Shown: positions 25,337 through 34,628 of the stretch, piece after piece
Numbering within the stretch: the stretch's first letter is position 1
How the letters are laid out: each line of letters opens with the position of its first letter
Assembly (NCBI RefSeq): GCF_900103185.1
Contig: NZ_FNJD01000008.1
Span: 81,156-145,155, forward strand
From: Sulfitobacter litoralis
GTDB lineage: Bacteria; Pseudomonadota; Alphaproteobacteria; Rhodobacterales; Rhodobacteraceae
Reading direction: 5' to 3'
Length of the DNA: 64,000 nucleotides
The notes under the pieces: model-generated
Told to the model about the DNA's origin: nothing
Database searches by the model: none
The model's input: the letters and a program-made list of their open reading frames with translations, nothing else
Translations under genes and position numbers: made by a program

Positions 25337-27291
25337 ACGATATCCTTTGGACCCCGACAAAAGAGCGCGCCGATGCCTCAACCATGGCGGAATTTGAACG
25401 GTTCCTGAACGAAAAACGCGGCCTGACGTTCGACGACTATAACGCCATGTGGGATTGGAGCGTGACCGACCTGGACGGGTTCTGGTCCGCGATCTGGGAA
25501 TATTTCGACGTAAAAGCCAGCGCGCCTTACACAAGTGTGATGGCGAAGCGTCAGATGCCCGGTGCCGAATGGTGCCCGGGAGCGATGCTGAACTTTACCG
25601 ATCAGATCATGAAGCACGTGGACAGCCAGCCCGAGGGTGATGCGCTGATCGTGCAGTCCGAAACCTTTAGCCGCAAACGGCTGTCGTGGACCGAACTGCG
25701 CGACCAGGTGGCAAGTGTTGCGGCGCATCTGCGCGATATGGGCGTAACCAAAGGCGACCGCGTTGTCGCGGTACTGCCCAATACCGAAACCGCGATGATC
25801 GCCTTTTTCGCCACCGCCAGCATCGGCGCGATCTGGTCGCTCTGCGCACCCGACATGGGGCATGTCGCCATTCTGGACCGCTTCAAGCAGATCGAACCCA
25901 AGGTGCTGATCGCGCAAGATGGCTACGTGCACGCAGGCAAAACCGTGGACCGTCGCGAGATACTTGCGGGACTAGAGGCTGCTTTGCCTAGTTTGGTGCA
26001 ATGCGTCACGGTGCCGTTCGTGGGCGATCTGCCCGATGGGCATACGGCGTGGGACAGCCTGCTGGACCGCGACGCGCCCTATGAAAGCACCCAAGTCCCC
26101 TTCGATCATCCGCTGTGGATCGTCTATTCGTCCGGTACCACCGGCAATCCCAAGCCGATTGTGCACGGGCATGGCGGGATCATTCTGGAATCCGCGAAAC
26201 AATCCCTGCACCATGATTTCCGGCGCGGCGGGCGGTATTGCTGGCTGACGTCTTCCGGCTGGATCATGTGGAACTCGCAATTCACAGCACTGGGTCAGGG
26301 CACCACAGTTGCGATGTTCGACGGGGCACCGAATTACCCTGACATGGGCGTGATCTGGCGCTTTGTCGCGGATGAAAAGCTTGATTTCTTCGGCGCAGGG
26401 GCGGCCTTCTTTAGCGGCTGCATGAAGGCGGGGCTGACGCCGCGCGACGAGGTCGACCTATCGGCGCTGCGCTCGCTCGGCTCCACCGGATCACCGCTCA
26501 GCTCGGACGCCTATGACTGGATATATTCCAATGTGAAAGAGGACGTCTGGCTTGCGCCGATCTCGGGCGGGACCGATCTGGCAGGGGCCTTTGTGTTGGG
26601 CCACCCCGGCATGCCGGTGCGCGCAGGCGAAATGCAGTGTCGCGCGCTTGGCAACGCGGTGCGCGCCTTTGATGAGGACGGCAACGATCTGACCGGCGTA
26701 GTGGGCGAATTGGTCTGCACCGAACCGCTCCCGTCGATGCCGCTGTACTTTTGGGGCGACGACGATGGCAGCCGTCTGCACGACAGCTATTTCGACACCT
26801 ATGCCGGCATCTGGCGCCACGGCGACTGGATCGAGATCAACGCACACGGCGGGTCGGTGATCTATGGCCGCTCTGACGCCACGATCAACCGCAAGGGTCT
26901 GCGTCTTGGCAGTGCCGAGATTTATCAGGCGGTCGAAGGGCTGGACGAGGTGATGGACAGCCTTGTTGTCGACCTCGAATTTCTGGGGCGCGAAAGCTTT
27001 ATGCCGCTGTTTGTGGTGCCGGCCCAAGGCGTCGCCTTTGACGACGCGTTCAAGGACAAGATCAACGCCGCGATCCGCAAAAATGTATCAGCGCGGTTCA
27101 TCCCGAACGAGATCATCGAGGTGGCCGAAGTCCCGCGCACATTGTCCGGCAAAAAGCTTGAGGTTCCTGTGAAAAAGCTGTTGCTTGGGCAGGATCCGGA
27201 AAAGGTGGTGAACAAAGATTCAATGGCCAATCCGGACAGCTTTGATTTTTATGTCGCCTACGCCAAGACCCGTGCGACCCAGAAGGACTAA
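25333..27291 (+). CDS. Acetoacetate-CoA ligase
   Basis: 652 aa, the length of acetoacetyl-CoA synthetases. The N-terminal ACAS-like extension (residues 1-90) is followed by the AMP-binding core: YSSGTTGNPKPIVHGHGG (P-loop-like A3), then SGGTDLAGAFVLGHPG and the C-terminal hinge YGRSDATINRKGLRLGSAEIYQ, ending with the acyl-adenylate Lys region RTLSGKKLEVPVKK. It activates acetoacetate (or a close 3-oxo acid) with ATP and CoA. Acetoacetate from the carnitine locus in this window would be a possible substrate. Confidence 0.93.
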   Translation: MNDILWTPTKERADASTMAEFERFLNEKRGLTFDDYNAMWDWSVTDLDGFWSAIWEYFDVKASAPYTSVMAKRQMPGAEWCPGAMLNFTDQIMKHVDSQPEGDALIVQSETFSRKRLSWTELRDQVASVAAHLRDMGVTKGDRVVAVLPNTETAMIAFFATASIGAIWSLCAPDMGHVAILDRFKQIEPKVLIAQDGYVHAGKTVDRREILAGLEAALPSLVQCVTVPFVGDLPDGHTAWDSLLDRDAPYESTQVPFDHPLWIVYSSGTTGNPKPIVHGHGGIILESAKQSLHHDFRRGGRYCWLTSSGWIMWNSQFTALGQGTTVAMFDGAPNYPDMGVIWRFVADEKLDFFGAGAAFFSGCMKAGLTPRDEVDLSALRSLGSTGSPLSSDAYDWIYSNVKEDVWLAPISGGTDLAGAFVLGHPGMPVRAGEMQCRALGNAVRAFDEDGNDLTGVVGELVCTEPLPSMPLYFWGDDDGSRLHDSYFDTYAGIWRHGDWIEINAHGGSVIYGRSDATINRKGLRLGSAEIYQAVEGLDEVMDSLVVDLEFLGRESFMPLFVVPAQGVAFDDAFKDKINAAIRKNVSARFIPNEIIEVAEVPRTLSGKKLEVPVKKLLLGQDPEKVVNKDSMANPDSFDFYVAYAKTRATQKD

Positions 27292-27297
27292 ACCCAG

Positions 27298-28176
27298 ATG
27301 ACTGACGTGGCCCGCCAACTCCTTGAATTGCTGGATATAGAACAGCTTGAGGTCGATTTGTTCCGGGGGATCGGATCGGGCGGGGAAACCACCACGCGCA
27401 TCTTTGGCGGCCATGTTATCGCGCAGGCTTTGATGGCCGCCTATCGCACGGTGCCGGACCGGATGTGCCATTCGCTGCATGCCTATTTCATCCGTCCGGG
27501 CGATCCGTCGATCCCGGTGATCTATCAGGTGGACCGCGCCCGTGACGGGGGCAGCTTTACCACACGGCGAGTCGTTGCGATCCAGCACGGCAAACAGATT
27601 TTTAACCTTTCGGCATCGTTCCACGTGCAGGAAGAGGGCTGGGATTACCAACACAAGATGCCCGACGTCAAAGGGCCTGAACACTGGCTTGACCGCCCGG
27701 ACCTGCGCGAACCCTATATCGAAAAAATCCCGCCCAAACACCGCGACGATTTCCTGCGCGAACGCCCTATTGAGATCCGCGAGGTTGATCCACGCGATCT
27801 GTTCGAACCTGAAAAGACTTCGGACAAGAACTATCTTTGGTTCCGGATGGAGGCCGCCAAGGGGCAGTCGCCGATCATGCAGCACTGCTTGCTGGCCTAT
27901 GCGTCGGATATGAACCTGCTCGGATCGTCGCTGCGGCCGCACGGGCTGACGTGGTTTCAGGGCGAGGTCATGACCGCAAGTCTGGATCACGCCATGTGGT
28001 TTCACGCGCCGATCGATTTCTCGGACTGGCATTTATACGAGCTCGACGCGCCCTTTACTGGCGGCGCGCGCGGGTTCAATCGCGGGCTGATCTATAACCA
28101 AAACGGACAACTGGCCGCCACCACTGCCCAAGAAGGGTTGATGCGGCCCTACAAAAAGAAAGAAGTTGCTTCATGA
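27298..28176 (+). CDS. tesB: Acyl-CoA thioesterase II (TesB type)
   Basis: 292 aa with two hot-dog domains. N-terminal FRGIGSGGETTTRIFGGHVIAQALMAA (quoted in part: RIFGGHVIAQALMAA) and C-terminal DHAMWFHAPIDFSDWHLYELD with the catalytic Asp of domain 2 and family Gln/Thr segments (TREGL-like: AQEGLMR). It hydrolyses medium- to long-chain acyl-CoA to free acid and CoA. It lies 6 bp from the ligase and overlaps the amidohydrolase by 4 bp, so it is co-translated with them. Confidence 0.93.
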   Translation: MTDVARQLLELLDIEQLEVDLFRGIGSGGETTTRIFGGHVIAQALMAAYRTVPDRMCHSLHAYFIRPGDPSIPVIYQVDRARDGGSFTTRRVVAIQHGKQIFNLSASFHVQEEGWDYQHKMPDVKGPEHWLDRPDLREPYIEKIPPKHRDDFLRERPIEIREVDPRDLFEPEKTSDKNYLWFRMEAAKGQSPIMQHCLLAYASDMNLLGSSLRPHGLTWFQGEVMTASLDHAMWFHAPIDFSDWHLYELDAPFTGGARGFNRGLIYNQNGQLAATTAQEGLMRPYKKKEVAS

Positions 28177-29228
28177 CAGAGACAGGGGGCCGCTATCCGG
28201 GCTGGCGACCGGGCATTGAACTGCGTGACGACTGGCTCGGGCTGGTCCCCGAGACGGCAATCGACCCGCAGCGCGAGATCGTGGACCCCCACCATCACCT
28301 TTGGCGTCACGGCACGCCCGAGGCCCCCGCCGTCTACGAGATGGACGCGCTGTGGCGCGACACAGGGGCGGGGCACAACGTGGTGCAGACTGTCTATATC
28401 GAATGCCGCTCTTACTGGGATCGAGACGCGCCCGCGCATCTGCAATCCGTAGGCGAAACCCGTACCGTGGCGCAGATGGCGGTACAGACTCCGCGCGGTC
28501 AGGCGCAAATCGCTGGGATTATCGCGCAGACCGAACTGGTGCTGCCCCCCGACCAGCTGCATGCCGCGCTCGACGCGCATGAGGCCGCAGGAAACGGGCT
28601 GTTCAAAGGTATCCGCAATTCTGGCGCGCGCGACGCCGAACCGCAGCATCTCGCCATTCCCGGACGTGGCGTTGAAAATCAGTATGGCGACCCCGAGTTT
28701 GTGCGCGGTGTCACGATTTTGGGCGATCGCGGACTGACGCTGGACAGCTGGCATTATCATCACCAGCACCAAGAGTTTCTCGATCTTGCCTGCGCTGCCC
28801 CACAGACGACGCTCGTCCTTGATCACTTTGGCACGCCTTTGGGTGTTGGCCGGTTCGAGGGCAAACGGGACGACATCTTTGCCGCGTGGAAGGACCATAT
28901 GTCAGAGCTCGCAGAGTGCCCCAATGTGATGGCCAAACTGGGCGGGCTTTGTATGCCCGACAACGGCTACGGCTATATGCACCGTGACCTGCCACCATCC
29001 TCGGATGAAATCATCGAGACGCAAGGCAAATGGTACGCGCATATGCTGGACGTTTTCGGCCCCGAGCGTTGCATGTTCGAAAGCAACTTTCCCGTGGACC
29101 GTACGGCGGTCAGCTATGTGGTGATCTGGAATGCATTTAAAAAGATGTCAGCGCATCTAGATGACGCAGCGCGACAGGCGCTGTTTTCCGGCACAGCGCG
29201 GCGTGTCTATGGGTTGCCGCCCGCGTGA
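28173..29228 (+). CDS. TIM-barrel amidohydrolase (Amidohydro_2 family)
   Basis: 351 aa. The metal-binding HxH-like motif is in VDPHHHLWRH near residue 35; LDHFG and the late ESNFPVDR motif (Asp near the C-terminus) are characteristic of the 2-pyrone-4,6-dicarboxylate lactonase / ACMS decarboxylase-related group. The tail LFSGTARRVYGL is a frequent family end. Members hydrolyse lactones or decarboxylate aromatic acids. It is the last gene of the importer-esterase-ligase operon. Confidence 0.88.
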   Translation: MTETGGRYPGWRPGIELRDDWLGLVPETAIDPQREIVDPHHHLWRHGTPEAPAVYEMDALWRDTGAGHNVVQTVYIECRSYWDRDAPAHLQSVGETRTVAQMAVQTPRGQAQIAGIIAQTELVLPPDQLHAALDAHEAAGNGLFKGIRNSGARDAEPQHLAIPGRGVENQYGDPEFVRGVTILGDRGLTLDSWHYHHQHQEFLDLACAAPQTTLVLDHFGTPLGVGRFEGKRDDIFAAWKDHMSELAECPNVMAKLGGLCMPDNGYGYMHRDLPPSSDEIIETQGKWYAHMLDVFGPERCMFESNFPVDRTAVSYVVIWNAFKKMSAHLDDAARQALFSGTARRVYGLPPA

Positions 29229-29249
29229 TGCGGACGGCAGGTTTTCAGG

Positions 29250-29621
29250 TTAACCGAATTTGAAAAAGCACAGTTTGTTGCCATCAAAGTCCCGGACATA
29301 GGCCCCGTAAAAACGGTCCGGGATCCGTTGCCCCGGCGCGCCTTCGTCCGCCGCGCCAAGCTCAATCGCCTTGGCGTAGAACGCGTCGACTTCTTCTTTG
29401 CTGTCCGCCGTAAACGCCACCATCACCCCGTTGCCGGGGGTAGGGGCCTCTTTGTTATAGGGCTCGCAGACCGAAATCATGGGTGTGCCGCCGCCGGTGC
29501 CAATCATGGCAATCCGGCCGCTGTCGATCAGTAGCTTGGCTCCCTTGCTTTCGAACAGGTCGCAATAGAACTGTTTTGCGCGTGCGATGTCGCTGGTGCC
29601 GACGGTGGTATAGCCGATCAT
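29250..29621 (-). CDS. VOC-family (glyoxalase-like) protein
   Basis: 123 aa, one vicinal-oxygen-chelate domain made of two beta-alpha-beta3 units. It starts MIGYTTVGTSDIARAKQFYCDLF, a typical VOC opening, and ends YVRDFDGNKLCFFK. The start ATG overlaps the stop of the SDR gene (ATGA at 29618-29621), supporting this start over longer frames. Function in the operon is unknown; VOC proteins include isomerases, epimerases and dioxygenases, and some are methylmalonyl-CoA epimerase-like. Confidence 0.86.
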   Translation of the reverse strand: MIGYTTVGTSDIARAKQFYCDLFESKGAKLLIDSGRIAMIGTGGGTPMISVCEPYNKEAPTPGNGVMVAFTADSKEEVDAFYAKAIELGAADEGAPGQRIPDRFYGAYVRDFDGNKLCFFKFG

Positions 29622-30409
29622 GATGCATTTCCTTGCGGGTTTCTGCGGTCGCCATACATCCGGTGCAGCTTGCGCATGCCCCCGATCCAGCGGTCGTAGT
29701 TTTCGGTCTTCTTGCGCATGTATTCCAACACCTGAGGGTGGGGCAGCACAAGGAATGTCTCGTTGCGGATGGTCTCCAGACAGGCTTCGGCCACCGGTTC
29801 GGCTTCCAGCAGCCCGTCGAGCGCGGCCACAGAATCCTCGTGACCGCGGGTCATCTCGCTGCGAACCGCTTGTGGACACAACACCGATACCTTGATCCCA
29901 TCATCACCATGAGACATCGCCAGCCATTCAGCCACGGCAACAGCCGCATGCTTTGTCACGCCATAAGGCGCGCAGCCGACCTGGTTCAGCAAACCCGCCG
30001 CCGAGGCAGTGTTCAACAAATAGCCGCCCCCACGTTCGGTCATGCGCGGCACCAGATGACGGGCCGCCCAGATGTGGGCCATCACGTTGATGTCCCAGAT
30101 GCGCTGCCAGTCCTCGTTCGGCACTTCCATGCCGCCCGCGATCAGGATGCCCGCGTTCGAGCAGAACAGATCAATCGGACCGATGTCGTTTTCAACAGCA
30201 TTGATCATATCCGCGATCTCTTGCTCTACGCCAACATTCACACCGAATGCGACGCCACCGATTTCATCGGCAACCGCCTGCGCGCCTTCTCTGTTGAGAT
30301 CGACACAGACGACTTTCTTGGCCCCTTCCGCCGCAAAGCGGACGGCCATCGCCTTGCCGATGCCGCTGGCGGCACCGGTGATGACGATGATTTTATCCTT
30401 AAGTTCCAT
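29618..30409 (-). CDS. Short-chain dehydrogenase/reductase
   Basis: 263 aa classical SDR. Motifs: GAASGIGKAMAVRFA, SNAGI, Ser in NTASAAGLL, YGVTK (catalytic Tyr/Lys). The C-terminal 60 residues are extended (EYMRKKTENYDRWIGGMRKLHRMYG) beyond the normal core, a feature shared by a subgroup found in acyl-CoA operons. It lies 9 bp after the neighbouring SDR and overlaps the VOC gene. Confidence 0.9.
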   Translation of the reverse strand: MELKDKIIVITGAASGIGKAMAVRFAAEGAKKVVCVDLNREGAQAVADEIGGVAFGVNVGVEQEIADMINAVENDIGPIDLFCSNAGILIAGGMEVPNEDWQRIWDINVMAHIWAARHLVPRMTERGGGYLLNTASAAGLLNQVGCAPYGVTKHAAVAVAEWLAMSHGDDGIKVSVLCPQAVRSEMTRGHEDSVAALDGLLEAEPVAEACLETIRNETFLVLPHPQVLEYMRKKTENYDRWIGGMRKLHRMYGDRRNPQGNAS

Positions 30410-30418
30410 AGCTGCCCC

Positions 30419-31186
30419 TCACGTCCACATGTTCGACCCGCCACAAACGGTCAGCGCCTGACCGGTCATGTAGCGGCTTGCATCGGAAGCAAGGAACACG
30501 GCGAGCCCCGCGAAATCCTCTGCCTCGCCAAGACGGCGCAGGGGGATTTCATTCTTGATGCGGTTCTCGACTTCGGGATTGTCCCACAGCTCGCGCGCGA
30601 ATTCGGTTTTCACCAGACCCGGACAGATCGCATTAAACCGCAGACCTTTGGGCCCGAATTCAGCCGCAAGGTTGCGTACAAGGCCGATCAGCGCCAGCTT
30701 GGACATGCCATAGGTGCCCAGCATGACGGACGGTTTGAACGCCCCGATGGACGAGGTGAACGCCATCGAGCCAGACCCTTTTTCGATCATGTCGGGTGCC
30801 ACCATCTGTGCCAGCCAAAGATTGGACAGCACATTGGCGTTCATCGTCTTTTCATAGGCATCATCGGGGATCTCGGACGTGGGCCCATAATAGGGGTTCA
30901 CGCCGGCATTGCCGATCACGATGTCGATTTTGCCCGCCAGCTTGTGGGTCTCGTCCACCAGCGCCTGCAACTGCTCTTTGTAGCCGACATTACACGCGAC
31001 GCCGAACGCCTTGCCCTTGCCAAGCGCGTTGATCTCGGCGGCGGCGGCATCCAGTTGGTCTTGCTTGCGCGCCGAGATGACGACCGTCGCGCCATGCTCG
31101 GCCAGGGCCTTGGCCATCGCCAGCCCCATGCCCTTGGAGGCGCCGGTTAACAGCGCCACCTTTCCGGTCAGATCGAATAGGGTCAT
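30419..31186 (-). CDS. Short-chain dehydrogenase/reductase
   Basis: 255 aa. GASKGMGLAMAKALAEHGA (cofactor loop), NAGVNPYYGP, Ser in FTSSIGAFKP and catalytic YGMSK. It is close to family members named DHRS4-like or 3-oxoacyl reductases. The gene overlaps the acyl-CoA dehydrogenase stop by 4 bp, so translation is coupled. It could oxidise a hydroxyacyl-CoA formed by the CaiD-like hydratase. Confidence 0.9.
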   Translation of the reverse strand: MTLFDLTGKVALLTGASKGMGLAMAKALAEHGATVVISARKQDQLDAAAAEINALGKGKAFGVACNVGYKEQLQALVDETHKLAGKIDIVIGNAGVNPYYGPTSEIPDDAYEKTMNANVLSNLWLAQMVAPDMIEKGSGSMAFTSSIGAFKPSVMLGTYGMSKLALIGLVRNLAAEFGPKGLRFNAICPGLVKTEFARELWDNPEVENRIKNEIPLRRLGEAEDFAGLAVFLASDASRYMTGQALTVCGGSNMWT

Positions 31187-32496
31187 ACGCCACCCCGCGT
31201 GCGACCTGTCGCGATCTCGTCGCGGGCGCGCGACGTGCGCAGGTTCGATTCCTGATAATCCTTGACCTCGGCGCGGGCGATCACGTGATGGTGGACTTCA
31301 TCAGGGCCATCCGCAAAGCGCAGCGTACGCTGGGACGTGTACATGCCCGACAGCGGCGACCACTGCGAGATACCCGTGGCACCATGCACCTGCATCGCTT
31401 GGTCGATGATGTTACAGACTTTTTCTGGCACCATCGCCTTGATCATGCTGACCCAGATGCGCGCTTCTTTGTTGCCCAGCACATCCATCGCCTTGGCGGC
31501 TTTCAGAACCATCAGGCGCATCGCCTCGATCTCGATCTTGGCACGAGAGATGGTTTCCATGTTCTTGCCCAGATCAATGATCTTCTTCCCAAAGGCTTCA
31601 CGGCTCAGCCCGCGTTCGATCATCAGGTCCAACGCTTTTTCCGCCGACCCGATAGAGCGCATGCAGTGGTGGATACGGCCTGGCCCAAGACGAACCTGGG
31701 AAATTTCAAAGCCGCGGCCTTCGCCCCACAGAATGTTTTCCTCGGGCACGCGGACGTTGGTGAACTTGATGTGCATGTGACCGTGTGGCGCGTCGTCGTG
31801 ACCAAAGACATGCATCGGGCCGACAATTTCGACACCGGGGGTGTCGATCGGCACAAGGATCTGGGACTGCTGGCGGAAGGGGTCGGCGTCGGGGGACGTT
31901 TTGACCATCGTGATCATGATCTTACAGCGTGGATCACCTGCGCCCGAAATGTAGTATTTCTCGCCGTTGATCACCCACTCGCCGTTTTCTAGCACAGCAG
32001 AAGTAGAGATGTTCTTGGCATCCGAGGACGCCATATCAGGTTCGGTCATCGCAAAGGCTGACCGGATTTCACCGGCAAGCAGGGGCTTGAGCCACTGTTC
32101 TTTTTGCTCGGGCGTGCCGATGCGTTCCAACACTTCCATGTTGCCAGTGTCAGGTGCGTTACAGTTCAGTGTTTCAGGGGCCAGCGGGCTCTTGCCCAAC
32201 TCGGCTGCGATATAAGCGTAGTCGAGGTTGCTAAGGCCTTCGCCGGTTTCGGCGTTAGGCAGAAAGAAGTTCCACAGACCGGCATCACGCGCCTTTTGCT
32301 TGGCTTCTTCCAGCAGTTCCAATTGGCCCGGTGCATAGGACCAGCGGTCGGCGCGGCCTTCGCCAAGACGGAAGAATTCGTCGGTCATCGGGTCGACGTT
32401 TTCGCGGATGTGCTTGATCACGGCGGCCAATAGGGGCTTGGCTTTTTCCGACATATCAAGGTTGTTCATTCCGGCCATAGCTTCGTTATGTGACAT
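31183..32496 (-). CDS. Acyl-CoA dehydrogenase
   Basis: 437 aa, longer than the paired ACADs at 10713 and resembling ACAD11/long-chain or gamma-butyrobetainyl-type enzymes. FAFAMTEPDMASSDAKN binds FAD/substrate, and RIHHCMRSIGSAEKAL plus VHGATGISQWSPLSGMYTSQRTLRFADGPDEVHH (C-terminal part with DGPDEVH) mark this subfamily. As a stand-alone ACAD it is probably a homodimer or tetramer. It lies 30 bp after the CaiD-like hydratase. Confidence 0.92.
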   Translation of the reverse strand: MSHNEAMAGMNNLDMSEKAKPLLAAVIKHIRENVDPMTDEFFRLGEGRADRWSYAPGQLELLEEAKQKARDAGLWNFFLPNAETGEGLSNLDYAYIAAELGKSPLAPETLNCNAPDTGNMEVLERIGTPEQKEQWLKPLLAGEIRSAFAMTEPDMASSDAKNISTSAVLENGEWVINGEKYYISGAGDPRCKIMITMVKTSPDADPFRQQSQILVPIDTPGVEIVGPMHVFGHDDAPHGHMHIKFTNVRVPEENILWGEGRGFEISQVRLGPGRIHHCMRSIGSAEKALDLMIERGLSREAFGKKIIDLGKNMETISRAKIEIEAMRLMVLKAAKAMDVLGNKEARIWVSMIKAMVPEKVCNIIDQAMQVHGATGISQWSPLSGMYTSQRTLRFADGPDEVHHHVIARAEVKDYQESNLRTSRARDEIATGRTRGGV

Positions 32497-32526
32497 AGAG
32501 TGCCTCCTGGCAGTTAATTTCGGATA

Positions 32527-33306
32527 TTATTTGTTGACCCAGTTGGGTTTGCGTTTTTCGACAAAGGCGTTCACGCCTTCCTTGAAGTCTTCGGTTTTGC
32601 TAAGATCCGCGATCACTTCGCGTGAATAGGCAATGCTGTCTTGCATCCCGTCACGGGCGTACATGTCGTTCAGCACGCGTTTCGTGGCCTTGACCGCCGA
32701 CGGCGATACGCCGCACAGCTCTTCGGCCTTTTCCATCGCTTTCGCCATCAGCTGTTCCGCAGGGTAAACTGCGTTGACACAACCCATCGCCAGCGCTTCG
32801 TCGGCCATGATGGTGCGCCCTGTGAACATCAGCTCTTGCGCGGCAAGGCGCCCGATATAGCGCGACAGACGCTGTACGCCCGATGCCGCGGCAAAGAAGC
32901 CGACCTTGACTTCGGGCAGGGCGAATTTCGCCTGCTCTGACGCCAGAATAATGTCGCAGGACAATGCTGTTTCAAAACCACCGCCCATGGCGAAACCGTT
33001 GACGGCTGCGACGATGGGCTTTTCCAGATCAAAACGCGAGGACAGACCGGCGAAGCCGCTGGCGGGCATTGTCGCCTTGGACCCGCCCGCCGCGGTAGCT
33101 TTCAGGTCGTTCCCCGCGGAGAACGCTTTGTCGCCCGCCCCTGTGAGAACGGCGACCCACAGATCCTGATCCGCTGCAAACGCGTCCCAGCAGGCGGCCA
33201 TTTCATTGTGCATGTCCACATGTACGGCGTTGTACACTTCGGGGCGGTTCATGGTCACGACCAGAATGTGACCCTTTTTTTCGGTGGTGATATATTGATA
33301 GCTCAT
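32527..33306 (-). CDS. Enoyl-CoA hydratase, CaiD (crotonobetainyl-CoA hydratase)-like
   Basis: 259 aa crotonase. The oxyanion-hole segment FSAGNDLKA and the FAGL loop are as in CaiD. Both catalytic Glu positions are present (GGGFE and LPEVK), so it should be an active hydratase rather than a hydrolase or isomerase with lost bases. A carnitine-catabolic locus lies 20 kb away, but within this operon the hydroxyacyl-CoA dehydrogenase and ligase argue for a more general acyl-CoA role. ATGA overlap with the upstream gene. Confidence 0.88.
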   Translation of the reverse strand: MSYQYITTEKKGHILVVTMNRPEVYNAVHVDMHNEMAACWDAFAADQDLWVAVLTGAGDKAFSAGNDLKATAAGGSKATMPASGFAGLSSRFDLEKPIVAAVNGFAMGGGFETALSCDIILASEQAKFALPEVKVGFFAAASGVQRLSRYIGRLAAQELMFTGRTIMADEALAMGCVNAVYPAEQLMAKAMEKAEELCGVSPSAVKATKRVLNDMYARDGMQDSIAYSREVIADLSKTEDFKEGVNAFVEKRKPNWVNK

Positions 33307-34595
33307 ACCTTCAGCCCTCCGGTGTCGATTTCTGTGAACTTGCCGCCATTTGCGGCCAAATCGCGTAGCAGCTCAGCGGGCGCGAATTCGGGGTCTTGGG
33401 CGCCTAGCTTTTCCATCACGTCCAGCACGGCTTGCGCACCGACCATGTCGCCATGGAACATCGGGCCGCCCTTATCGGCAGGCCAGCCATAGCCGTTCAG
33501 CCAGACCACATCGATGTCAGACGGGCGCTGCGCCTTGTTCTCTTCGAGGATTTTGACAGCCTCGTTGATCATCGGATAAATGCAGATTTCGATGATCTCG
33601 TCTTGCGACATCTGGCTTGTCTCGGCACCTGTGATGTCCTTAATCACTTTCGCCACAACATCGGACGGGATCGGGCGACGCGATTCGTCATAGTCGTAGA
33701 AGCCCGCTTGGGTCTTTTGGCCACGGCGGTCCATTTCACACAGCGCATCGCGGATCGGGTTTTCGGTATTGGCCCCTTTGGACCAGCCGATATCCAGACC
33801 GGCCAGATCGGACATCTGGAACGGCCCCATCTTGAAGCCAAAGGCGTTCAGCGCGGCATCCACATCCCACGGCATCAAGCCCTGTTGCAGCAGCTTGTTC
33901 GCCTGTTTCTGGCGTGCGAACAAAATGCGGTTGCCGACAAAACCGGGGCAAACGCCAACCAGCACGGCAATCTTGTTGATCTTGGCCGCCAAATCCATCG
34001 AGGTCGCGACCACGTCATCGGCAGTATGTTTCGCGCGCACAATTTCGAGCAATTTCATTACGTTGGCAGGCGAGAAAAAGTGCAGTCCGATGACGTCTTC
34101 GGGGCGGCTGGTCATCGCTGCGATTTCGTCGATGTTCAACGCCGAGGTGTTCGTCGCAAGGATCGCGCCGGGTTTCATCACGCGGTCCAGCTCGGTGAAG
34201 ATCTTGCGCTTCAGCTCCATGTCTTCGAACACGGCTTCGATCACCAGATCACAATCGGCCAAGGCAGCAAGTTCCAGCTTGCCGTCGAAACGGTCCATCC
34301 GGGCTTCGACTTCGTCTTGCGGGAAACGGCCCTTGTCACTGCTGCGCTGGTAGTTGCCGCGCACAACCTTCAACCCGCGATCCAGTGCTACTTGCGTGGT
34401 CTCGACGATGGTGACGGGGATGCCCGCGGTGGCAAAGTTCATCGCAATGCCACCGCCCATCGTGCCCGCGCCGATGATGCCTACGGATTTGATCTCGCGC
34501 TGTTTGGTGTTGGCGGGCAGGTCCGGGACCTCCCACGCGGCTTTGCCGGCAGCACCGATATAGGCACCAATTTCTGCGTCGGTTGGGGTGTTCAT
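33303..34595 (-). CDS. 3-hydroxyacyl-CoA dehydrogenase (FadB C-terminal-type, stand-alone)
   Basis: 430 aa. Rossmann motif [18 protein letters not shown] (near residue 42), [11 protein letters not shown] and [17 protein letters not shown] with the catalytic His of the HxFSPA motif, then two helical C-terminal repeats ([24 protein letters not shown], and the second [12 protein letters not shown]). It oxidises (S)-3-hydroxyacyl-CoA with NAD. The N-terminal 35 residues are an unusual linker without the crotonase half; the hydratase is supplied by the next gene. Confidence 0.93.
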   Translation of the reverse strand: MNTPTDAEIGAYIGAAGKAAWEVPDLPANTKQREIKSVGIIGAGTMGGGIAMNFATAGIPVTIVETTQVALDRGLKVVRGNYQRSSDKGRFPQDEVEARMDRFDGKLELAALADCDLVIEAVFEDMELKRKIFTELDRVMKPGAILATNTSALNIDEIAAMTSRPEDVIGLHFFSPANVMKLLEIVRAKHTADDVVATSMDLAAKINKIAVLVGVCPGFVGNRILFARQKQANKLLQQGLMPWDVDAALNAFGFKMGPFQMSDLAGLDIGWSKGANTENPIRDALCEMDRRGQKTQAGFYDYDESRRPIPSDVVAKVIKDITGAETSQMSQDEIIEICIYPMINEAVKILEENKAQRPSDIDVVWLNGYGWPADKGGPMFHGDMVGAQAVLDVMEKLGAQDPEFAPAELLRDLAANGGKFTEIDTGGLKV

Positions 34596-34611
34596 AGTCT
34601 TCCTTTCTTCC

Positions 34612-34628
34612 GGCCCGGTTGGTGGGCC
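34612..34628 (-). other. Short hairpin between ligase and dehydrogenase genes
   Basis: GGCCC and GGGCC arms with a 7-nt loop start right after the ligase stop codon. No clear T-run. Possibly an mRNA processing or stability element. Confidence 0.3.

Noticed and set aside
29633..31150. 505-codon plus-strand open frame opposite two SDR genes
   Set aside because: Antisense shadow; both SDRs have complete motifs on the minus strand, and the frame lacks a start signal.
32527..33306. CaiD-like hydratase as part of the carnitine pathway
   Set aside because: The 54-62 kb locus uses the dehydrogenase/BKACE route, which needs no crotonobetainyl-CoA; the hydratase sits in a general acyl-CoA operon.
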